64,000 nt of DNA, from NCBI GenBank assembly GCA_946894095.1, contig OX335644.1, positions 18,643,595 to 18,707,594 of the forward strand, given 5' to 3'. The notes under the pieces were generated by a model. That model ran no database searches, was not told where the DNA came from, and worked only from the letters and a program-made list of their open reading frames with translations. The stretch comes from Incurvaria masculella. Taxonomy: Eukaryota; Arthropoda; Insecta; Lepidoptera; Incurvariidae. Below, in pieces: positions 61,301 through 64,000 of the stretch. The first letter of the stretch is position 1. Every line of letters starts with the position of its first letter. The translations under genes were made by a program, and so were the position numbers.

Positions 61301-61524
61301 TGCAGCGCTGGATGGAGACACACAAGTAGTGTTCGGCCGGCTGGGGGCGCTACTGTCGACACACGTAGCCACTAATGTTGTTTTTCCGGTGTCAGGTGGT
61401 GCGCGGGCTGTTCGCGTGGTGCCAGGGCTGCGCTCACGGCGGCCACCTGCAGCACATGCAGCGCTGGATGGAGACCCACAAGCAGTGTCCGGCCGGCTGT
61501 GGGCACTACTGTCAGTACACGTAG
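25372..61524 (+). CDS. WDR24: WDR24, GATOR2 complex subunit, 17 exons
   Basis: Exons: 25372-25486, 26524-26640, 27359-27474, 28463-28569, 29229-29442, 30846-30934, 31422-31581, 33314-33483, 34840-35059, 36247-36443, 37395-37528, 38704-38865, 39354-39505, 40446-40657, 42330-42432, 60415-60576, 61396-61524. Phases agree throughout, giving 852 codons (human WDR24 has 790). Exons 1-8 encode the WD40 propeller: [87 protein letters not shown], then MFRDASHPV. Exons 9-13 encode a helical and low-complexity linker with the family motif LPQEAFPLR. Exons 14-15 encode [13 protein letters not shown] and HKLWNL. Exons 16-17 encode the C-terminal zinc/RING-like module ([39 protein letters not shown]). GATOR2 relieves GATOR1 inhibition of TORC1 at the lysosome. 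Exons 8, 15 and 17 are tandemly amplified. Confidence 0.94.
30440..30640 (+). repeat. Interspersed repeat, possibly Helitron-like 5' end
   Basis: Starts 'tactaatattataaacgcga' and runs through 'gtaactctgtctgttgggtt'. This type of sequence is common at the 5' end of lepidopteran Helitron-like and related repeats. Class assignment is from memory and unverified. A comparable 'tctgtctgttggactgtctg' segment lies at about 63690-63760. Confidence 0.35.
30690..30815 (-). mobile_element. SINE 3' fragment, minus orientation
   Basis: Complement of the SINE 3' body: 'cctgacatggatggctaata', 'gaattaggtgccatgccagg', 'ccttatgagcacggccacac'. It ends 30 bp before WDR24 exon 6. Confidence 0.65.
30975..31110 (+). 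pseudogene. Decayed duplicate of WDR24 exon 6
   Basis: About 130 bp after exon 6 the exon recurs in damaged form: 'atattcacgtaatgccatca' against 'atattcacggaaagccatca', then an inserted stretch, then 'ctctatagcatcggtctgcc' and 'cacatcaagtggagtctcta'. The donor (gtaagt) has become 'caaagt' and stops are present. The downstream intron block with 'actacacgaactcctta' is duplicated too. Confidence 0.75.
32420..32822 (-). mobile_element. Full-length tRNA-derived SINE, minus orientation
   Basis: On the minus strand the head reads 'gtagcctagtggcgcgggga' (A box) and 'cccgggttcaataccaac' (a good B box). It is followed by the common SINE body and a 3' A-run (T-run near 32410-32425 on plus). It is the best-preserved copy in the window and lies in WDR24 intron 7. 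Confidence 0.85.
33314..33777 (+). repeat. WDR24 exon 8 tandem repeat, 201-bp unit, about 2.3 copies
   Basis: Exon 8 (33314-33483) is followed by a second complete copy (33515-33684) and a truncated third (33716-33777), exactly 201 bp apart. Each complete copy has a 170-nt exon, acceptor (cgccag) and donor (gtacct), with only 31 bases between copies, too short for a normal intron. 201 is a multiple of three, and the three copies plus spacers form one open frame. Copy 1 has the ancestral-looking MFRDASHPV; copy 2 has [12 protein letters not shown]. Confidence 0.88.
33868..34085 (-). mobile_element. LINE 3'-end fragment
   Basis: The minus-strand frame encodes a non-LTR retrotransposon C-terminus: [20 protein letters not shown], then [18 protein letters not shown]. 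The element's 3' end is an AT-rich simple tail. It is the uninterrupted counterpart of the fragment at 19960-20790. Confidence 0.7.
34134..34664 (-). mobile_element. MITE, GGTGGCCCAACCCG family (copy 3)
   Basis: The ends GGTGGCCCAACCCG and CGGGTTGGGCCACC lie in the reverse orientation to the other two copies. The right target site is TTAA and the left has mutated to CTAA. The interior aligns with the copies at 18040 and 22123. It lies in WDR24 intron 8. Confidence 0.8.
35210..35338 (+). mobile_element. 'CGTATTCAGAG' MITE
   Basis: Starts 'cagtcgtattcagagaggac' and ends with a mutated inverted end 'cagaatagtgctgtt'. The internal 'ctaaccatacaaaaaccggt' block is as in the copy at 24660. It lies in WDR24 intron 9. 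Confidence 0.65.
36510..36757 (-). mobile_element. SINE 3' fragment, minus orientation
   Basis: Complement of the SINE body: 'tacatggattgctaatacca', 'gaactaggtgctatgccagg', 'tgacctggatggaaaatatg', 'cattgccgcttcgaacatcg'. It lies in WDR24 intron 10. Confidence 0.65.
36763..37330. mobile_element. Two adjoining truncated MITEs
   Basis: 36763-37040 matches the left and middle of the 20291-20626 element (gtctcagttgtcacctaaat onward) but lacks its right end. It is followed at about 37052 by the left end of the GGCCCGTAAGC foldback MITE, which itself loses its right end near 37330. One element probably inserted in, and partly deleted, the other. Confidence 0.55.
37572..37700 (+). pseudogene. Decayed duplicate of WDR24 exon 11
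   Basis: About 149 bp downstream of exon 11 the block 'cacgcagaccatctacatac' through 'gctcacctgacggtaaactg' and 'tcctccaacctgcaacaaac' repeats the exon's 3' half, its donor and the first intron bases. The exon's 5' half is degenerate and carries a TAG, so the copy could not be a coding exon. Confidence 0.8.
39995..40345 (-). mobile_element. LINE 3'-end fragment
   Basis: The complement of this region resembles the LINE tail at 33868-34085: 'gtacgccaggacctcttaag', 'ggctgcgaaaaccatg', 'ggccggccaggtgc'. A short matching block (ccggccaggtgcccggctgc) recurs at 42163-42260. Frames are broken. Confidence 0.6.
41121..41166 (-). ncRNA. Hammerhead-ribozyme-like motif (sense to the Penelope ORF)
   Basis: Read on the minus strand: helix I TGGCC, core CTGACGA, one extra T, helix II GCTTCC/GGAAGC closed by a 6-nt loop, core GAAA, a minimal helix III (CATG), then GTC at the expected cleavage position and GGCCA closing helix I. 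All invariant core positions (CUGANGA, GAAA, UH before cleavage) fit a type I minimal hammerhead, the kind known from Penelope-like pseudo-LTRs. The additional U between A9 and helix II is unusual. No activity was tested. Confidence 0.72.
41205..41792 (-). pseudogene. GIY-YIG endonuclease domain of a truncated Penelope-like ORF
   Basis: The minus-strand frame (open back to 41975, but the part above 41793 is pseudo-LTR read-through) contains [18 protein letters not shown], then [20 protein letters not shown] with GVY and YIG spaced as in GIY-YIG nucleases. R (near RVTEH), E, H and a late N/E-containing block ([19 protein letters not shown]) follow. In Penelope-like elements this domain nicks target DNA and follows the RT. 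Here the RT is missing, so it is a remnant. The frame is intact to its stop at 41205. Confidence 0.8.
41794..41839 (+). ncRNA. Hammerhead-ribozyme-like motif (second, inverted copy)
   Basis: Identical 46-nt motif on the plus strand: helix I TGGCC/GGCCA, core CTGACGA, extra T, helix II GCTTCC/GGAAGC, GAAA, CATG, GTC. It lies in the inverted pseudo-LTR. This copy is in the sense orientation of WDR24 transcription, so it would be present in WDR24 intron 14 RNA. Confidence 0.72.
42330..47965 (+). repeat. WDR24 exon-15 tandem array: 38 full units of 148 bp plus the start of unit 39
   Basis: Each unit is a 103-nt exon copy ([20 protein letters not shown]... HKLWNLCTE) plus a 45-nt spacer with a gtacgt donor and ggctgcag acceptor. 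The first copy (42330-42432) starts G/AGC; later copies start T/AGC. Donors run from 42432 to 47905: 5,473 bp, which equals 37 x 148 minus 3. That matches three units (near 44127, 45456 and 46936) with a 1-bp loss after 'catagag'. One unit (near 46212) has GAG to TAG. The remaining 34 encode intact exon with only minor changes (QRHK or QHHK). Units fall into two main types: gatctg...catcgag and gacctg...catagag. The minus-strand and alternative-frame ORFs here are by-products of the repeat. Confidence 0.95.
47966..49343 (+). repeat. 5' LTR
   Basis: TG...CA ends. A direct internal duplication of about 80 bp (near 48030-48113 and 48140-48220, each with 'gacaaggacgcaac' and 'gagatgctgcaccggatctc') lies in the U3 part. 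A TATA-like 'ccctatatatg' is near 49251-49261, so the transcription start and R region probably lie in the last 100 bp. ORFs in the LTR have no recognisable motif. Confidence 0.93.
49346..49360 (+). other. Primer binding site
   Basis: TGGCACCCGAACTGG begins two bases after the 5' LTR. It is one mismatch from TGGCGCCCGAAC, complementary to the 3' end of tRNA-Lys in many retroelements. The exact primer tRNA cannot be decided from the window. Confidence 0.7.
50131..51474 (+). CDS. Gag polyprotein of the LTR retrotransposon
   Basis: 447 codons. A Retrotrans_gag-like capsid domain lies at about residues 75-210 ([50 protein letters not shown]). The nucleocapsid region has one canonical zinc knuckle, [14 protein letters not shown] (CX2CX4HX4C). 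A second box, [14 protein letters not shown], has Val in place of His. The C-terminal quarter is rich in Asn, Gln, Tyr and Arg. Gag forms the particle and packages element RNA. The ATG follows a long leader. The stop (51472-51474) comes two codons after a slippery heptamer. Confidence 0.92.
   Translation: MESQDHSVCIDMPEDQLMMYDNQSINSQSEVNVVTRSGGDYGPSFFSLDNDSNQSSSSTVVKPEGLHENCVFNKHYYNLSSWNLKYSGETDVREFIARVEELTYARKSNYDIVLRCFIDLLSGTALKWFRTVRDGVTNWDQLKKALLEEYDNIDYVFDTESRIRSLKQKPNQKLSDFVTDVNDLANKIKGQISDIMLFEIIKRNMLPKYNQCLIYGTIKNTCDLLAYGKKIERFNNEAPFSNIKSEVSKVNSYIPKAETVSTSNANACLKCKNTGHSFKNCPNILIPICFDCGKLNVTSKNCPTCAAKGNQNSRSTPQPHSRFTSRAEASHQRSGQQYPPWYNNNAGQFSVRQQNPPTYINNANNNNFNGGQYPRFRPVYSGQYNNSYRPRGQQYRPYFPNASHPPATHFHSSNYADSARELPHNNIRAIEAPPSPPQSSASHTKNG
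51462..51468 (+). promoter_or_regulatory. Canonical -1 ribosomal frameshift heptamer (AAAAAAC)
   Basis: In the gag frame the codons read aca aaa aac ggg taa, so A_AAA_AAC is in the exact register for tandem -1 slippage. After slippage, reading continues from 51468 in the frame that is open through all of pol. The same heptamer is used at gag-pro junctions of several retroviruses. A downstream pseudoknot or stem was not clearly identified by eye. Confidence 0.85.
51468..55043 (+). CDS. Pol polyprotein (protease, RT, RNase H, integrase)
   Basis: The frame is open from the slippery site to TAA at 55043, with no needed ATG. An internal GTG at 51555 marks a 1,162-codon part. Domains counted from 51555: aspartic protease [13 protein letters not shown] (27-29 DSG); RT with [49 protein letters not shown] and YLDDLIII (near 472); RNase H with [27 protein letters not shown] and TDHESLKWL; integrase zinc region [18 protein letters not shown]...CEVC and catalytic core with CDLIGP, SDNGVQF and [11 protein letters not shown] (D, D, E); and a C-terminal [12 protein letters not shown] module. 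No chromodomain is seen. All catalytic residues are present, so it is probably functional. Confidence 0.95.
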   Translation, partial: RVNAPATYTSSEEWHDWLKFVHDFPKVSPVLSNQHGDRRPYVHFKLNNKDFTALLDSGAEINVFGNNSHLEILNMGYTLDKSKICSASTADGTKQFSPGSIHCNIVVDGIEIPLTFEVIPEIKSDCILGTEFWEKSGLSKKISGCINKKITFPIPSEFQISSLNIDGAIKKIKDIISSLDIIKSKISSFNSPRSSKHYKLLDESLTKLLLALDDIPSNNNPDIKSARKIAVASVQESIDVLERKAYRPNSPPPTLPTYVPLASVGETKPSSGALNATHRAQSAQPPHSVSNAQQLHSISNSSNCKLSPDEQLILNKTIEKFESISFEKCGLGRTHLLEYEIDTEGPPIKQRFYRMSPYKQKLVDQLIDEMIDLDVLEPSSSPWASPVLVVPKKDNSFRLCMDSRKLNAVTKKCSYPLPRIDNILDNLKDAKYISSIDLSKAFLQLPLAESAKEKTAIISQGRGLLQFKVVPFGLSNAPQNLQRLVDALLPGAEFDDHVFGYLDDLIIISNNFADHISYLDKVYERLHFANLTVNLKKCEFLKSELKYLGYVINEFGLKTDPAKVEAVKNFPTPKCVKDVRSFLGLASYYRRFIKNFSTIAAPLSNLTSSISEKYSKFNWTPEAEAAFVKLKSALTSAPVLCVPNFEAPFFLHCDASLVGIGSAVVQKDANFQEHPVAYYSRTLTKQEQGFSTTERELLSIVEATTHFRHYLEGTHFTIVTDHESLKWLYKLENPTGRLARWSTRLSQFSFDIVHKKGKLHVVPDALSRIKIESVNSSNPNVPITDEWFLKIKNSIQKSPASYPNFRLEDDKLFRFCKPKFNLLNSFSWKEVIPADHIKQLVTATHESPLSAHLGPFKCFKKLQLNYYWPNMFPSIKSILSSCEVCLAFKANNQLPHGKMLFQKKVYAPMQTLSCDLIGPLPRSYSGHAYLLTVVDIFSKFVWLCPLRKANSKSIIKFIENEIFLVYGVPYCMISDNGVQFVSNEFQALLKRYNIPKFFKNCVYFPQNNPVERHNRTIELAIASYVETDHRNWTKNLPKIQAALNSHVSLAHGFSPNFVMTGRELIFDGRFHKFADFTKLEELIIDGRDEWTTSLKSLASVFHQIQANLTQAYQANAKRYNLRRSVIHFNVGDIVWRRSHVQSDAAKFFSNKLAPRFIKSVVLEKKSENTYILGNMDGSKAGLIHVSDIIKY
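55298..55923 (+). other. Array of seven hairpin-plus-AAGCCTTAT units in the retrotransposon 3' UTR
   Basis: Stems by position: 55298-55303/55332-55337, 55370-55375/55393-55398, 55427-55432/55447-55452, 55673-55677/55690-55694, 55728-55732/55757-55761, 55793-55799/55814-55820, 55883-55888/55900-55905. The stem sequences differ (CGTGCG, CGTGAA, CACGGA, GAACG, GTGCG, CGCAGGA, TGGAGG) but each pairs perfectly. All seven loops begin CGGT and end AA. An A/T-rich spacer and AAGCCTTAT (AAGCCCTAT once) follow each. A separate long hairpin with CTAGGT/ACCTAG ends lies at 55479-55518 between units 3 and 4. I know no named family. The pattern suggests a conserved RNA structure in the element's transcript. 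Confidence 0.7.
57381..57745 (+). repeat. Degenerate tandem repeat in the retrotransposon 3' region
   Basis: About five imperfect copies of a 65-90-bp unit, each with 'taatgtt(t)', a T-rich stretch, 'cttattattgaaagtacact' (or close) and 'caaggacacaactt'. It is non-coding. Confidence 0.6.
58190..59567 (+). repeat. 3' LTR
   Basis: Same length as the 5' LTR at a constant offset of 10,224, and I see no differences between the two. The bases just before it are T-rich, then 'taagtaaccgggtat', rather than a plus-strand polypurine tract. Confidence 0.93.
59568..60125 (+). pseudogene. Remaining and decayed copies of WDR24 exon 15 beyond the LTR element
   Basis: 59568-59659 is the 3' part of unit 39, complete with donor gtacgt. 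59705-59779 is a copy that starts gcag/GAGCGACC like the founder exon but lacks about 27 nt and ends in a changed donor (gtacct). 60043-60125 is a more diverged fragment (gcaggagcgacctggcgccg, then drift). An (aat)n run and AT-rich insert separate the last two. Confidence 0.85.
60648..61524 (+). repeat. WDR24 terminal exon (exon 17) tandem array, six copies
   Basis: Copies start at 60648, 60776, 60930, 61084, 61240 and 61396. The spacings are 128, 154, 154, 156 and 156 bp. Each has the 'ccggtgtcag' type acceptor and the LFAWCQGC...[11 protein letters not shown] segment. Damage: copy 1 lacks a good core and runs to TAG; copy 2 has a 1-nt loss; copy 3 has TGA right after the CQ codons; copy 4 has TAG replacing CAG in the HLQ motif; copy 5 ends at HK-TAG before the last zinc ligands. 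Only copy 6 (61396-61524) encodes the full [12 protein letters not shown]...CPAGCGHYC end with TAG. Confidence 0.92.
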
Positions 61525-64000
61525 CGACAACTTATACATAAATCACTTTCATAATGATTATTTCTTTGTATATCTGAATCAAGTAGCTTCGGCTTTTCGG
61601 TTGTTTTGATATGACTAACTCCTGTTTTCACCACTTCCACCTAGCCGAAATCCCTTATTTAACTTTCGGTTAAATTCCATATTTACATCGTGTAGCCGAA
61701 AGATTACTTTGGGATATTTGTAGCTGAAGGTGGTGGAACCAGGCGTAAATCAAGTTGTATACTCTTGGTGCTAATAATTTTATACATTTTCTATGCATTT
61801 TGTGAAGAAAAGGAAGTCAAAATAAAAGAAACACATTCTCTTCTCATAAACCAAAGAAATTCAATAGATTTAAAAATGGAATTAAAATGGTCAGAAGATG
61901 AATTTAACGAGAGTTTTGAGTGTTAAAAATGTGTATCCATCTTGGATTATGCTCGTGAGTTTCGCGTCAAACTAATATCACTGTGGTCTCGTACACACCG
62001 ATCTATCAAATTATTGTCTTATGAGCCAAATGTATGAAGTTATAATGTAATTGTGATTGTGTGGTGCGGTTGTGACTAGAGGGAGGCCCTCTAGACACAA
62101 CCTAGAGCTACATCGTTATGAATTGAGCTGGACCTTTTAAGCAGTAATGCTGCAACCATCTGAAATGACCATATTTCGTGCTGTTACTATTTAATCATTT
62201 TTTATATTTAACCGATGCGACATTAACGTATGTTAATGATTTGAGGTTATTCAACGACATCTCCATCGATGCATTTTAATAAGATGTTGAAAATATTTAG
62301 AAAACGTTTTTGGTCATGACATTCAAAGCAGCATTCGAACCTGTGACGTTTGGATTATCCCAAAAATTACATCACCAACTAATACTATGAGAATATACTC
62401 AAATCTACAAAATGCTTGCCCTGTGAAGAATCCTTCGAATTCCAATCCTGATTCCGAAGAATGTCACAATTTTTTTTTCAGATTTGTTCAAAATTTGATG
62501 CTTCAATGTAAATGTCGTTGGATAATCTCAAATCAGTAACTATTTATTGCATCACCTAACATGTAATTCTGTGTGCTGGCAAGGTGCTGCAACATATGAA
62601 TATAATTTCTCAAATAAATTAAGCAATAGCTAGGTCTTCCTAATAGAAGATTGCTAGTTCGTGTATGATAAAGATGACTATATATGTCGCTGCCGGATTG
62701 TTATATAACTCAGCCACGTAATATAATTAGGCTTCTCACGAAAAAAGACACCATTATCTGTTGAGCTTATTATCATTCAGCCATTTTACAAAGGGGCCAA
62801 GAATGATTTAAGCAAACTCAATGATGAAACACATTCTGCAATACGACTAGCTAAGCAAATCTTGCTTTGTTTTGTAAGGATCGCTTAGCCACCTTATTTA
62901 GAAAAAATACTTGCTTGACCGTTCAAGGTCATTCTGCCACCGTCGCCTCCGTACACCCTCAACACTTGACAACGCTTTGTAAAAAAATAAAGAAGTGACG
63001 ATATTGGGGCCTTATTATTAATATTATTATTAGTAAACTGTTATATAAAATGGCTTATGGTTTCGAAATTCAGCTACAATCCAGCTTCGATATATTCAAC
63101 GACCAGTGTACAGTGTGCATTTTTATAGTAATTAATTCTATTTTAAATAAAGGAAATGTGATAAAATTTTAGAAGGATTAACCAAGTTCATATTTTTTAT
63201 GTTTTATACAATAAGTGAAATATTACAAAAAAAATAAATAAATGAGTATTGAAATCAAAATATGGTTTCATTTTATTGAGTGTCGTTGTCTTCTTCAGGA
63301 CATAAATGTGTTGACACGTACCCGGAGCAAGCAGACGGGGCCACCCCGGTTATATTGCTGGATATCCTGAAAATTCCATCTCAATCTACAGGCCAATTTA
63401 ATTTTTTTGTTATAGAGCGGGTATCGCAATTAGAAGACGCAACAGCCACGGAAGGCATGTTTACTGGTTCAAGTCCAGCCTTGCACTGTGTGTATATTTC
63501 CAAAGTTTTTGACAGTTTTCTTTCTTTTACATAATTACATATTACTTCACAGTCGATGTAATATGTATTAACTTTAGTTTATAAAAATCGACGTAGTGAG
63601 TGTATGCATATTTGTCTAATTTGAGAGCATAATATAAATATATAAAAATCACTATCACTATCACAACAACATCACTACATATTATAAACCAAAGTCCCCC
63701 TCCGCGTCTATCTGTCTGTTGGACTGTCTGAACGCGATAGACTCGAAAACTACCGAACGGATTTTCATAAGGTTTTCACCAATGGACGCAGTGATTCAAG
63801 TGGAAGTTTTATGTGCATAGGTAATTCATGTTTTGTGTAAATTGGTTGAAATATGATGACAATTGTTAACGATGTCGAAAAAAAACCGGCCAAGTGCGAG
63901 TCGGACTTGCACACGAAGGGTTCCGTACCATCAACACCAAAAAATCACGTTTTTTGTATGGGACCCCCCTTTAATTTTTATTATTTTTTTATTTTACCTA
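61525..64000. other. Downstream intergenic region
   Basis: AT-rich. It contains the presumed WDR24 3' UTR and no supportable exon. 63670-63850 resembles a common insect interspersed repeat (tctgtctgttggactgtctg, ctaccgaacggattttcata). 63880-63975 is another repeat start (ccggccaagtgcgagtcgga) of a type very common in lepidopteran DNA, whose class I cannot assign. Confidence 0.5.

Overview
This is eukaryotic nuclear DNA, almost certainly from an insect and probably a moth or butterfly. GC-rich coding exons with GT/AG borders sit in AT-rich introns packed with tRNA-headed SINEs, TTAA-flanked MITEs, LINE fragments, a Penelope-type fragment and a complete Ty3/Gypsy LTR retrotransposon. The Lepidoptera assignment is inferred from the repeat types and was not tested by a search.

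Layout. 1-2.3 kb: exons of one or two unidentified minus-strand genes. 4.37-5.11 kb: a complete single-exon eIF6 gene (+). 5.1-9.1 kb: intergenic, ending in decayed copies of the last USP30 exon. 9.1-24.4 kb: a nine-exon USP30-type mitochondrial deubiquitinase (-), whose introns hold a CR1/jockey-type LINE, several MITEs and a 2.5-kb foldback. 24.4-25.4 kb: a short divergent intergenic space. 25.4-61.5 kb: WDR24, a GATOR2/TORC1-pathway subunit (+), in 17 exons. The reading phases of both reconstructed genes agree at every junction (501 and 852 codons). 61.5-64 kb: no gene seen.

The most unusual aspect is exon-scale tandem amplification in the two neighbouring genes. WDR24 exon 15 is present as 38 complete 148-bp units plus a 39th split by the LTR element. 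Its terminal exon is present six times (only the last intact) and exon 8 about 2.3 times in a 201-bp unit. Exons 6 and 11 have decayed duplicates, and so does the last exon of USP30. In the exon-15 array, use of any one undamaged copy restores the reading frame, while splicing two copies together makes an immediate TAG stop.

The LTR retrotransposon (47,966-59,567) lies inside unit 39, with a 4-bp CGCC target duplication and two 1,378-bp LTRs in which I see no difference. Its gag and pol are joined by a canonical AAAAAAC -1 slippery site two codons before the gag stop. Its 3.1-kb 3' untranslated region carries seven hairpins with different but paired stems, a constant CGGT...AA loop and a constant downstream AAGCCTTAT-type motif, which makes a candidate structured-RNA array. 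A Penelope-type fragment in WDR24 intron 14 carries two hammerhead-ribozyme-like motifs in inverted orientation.
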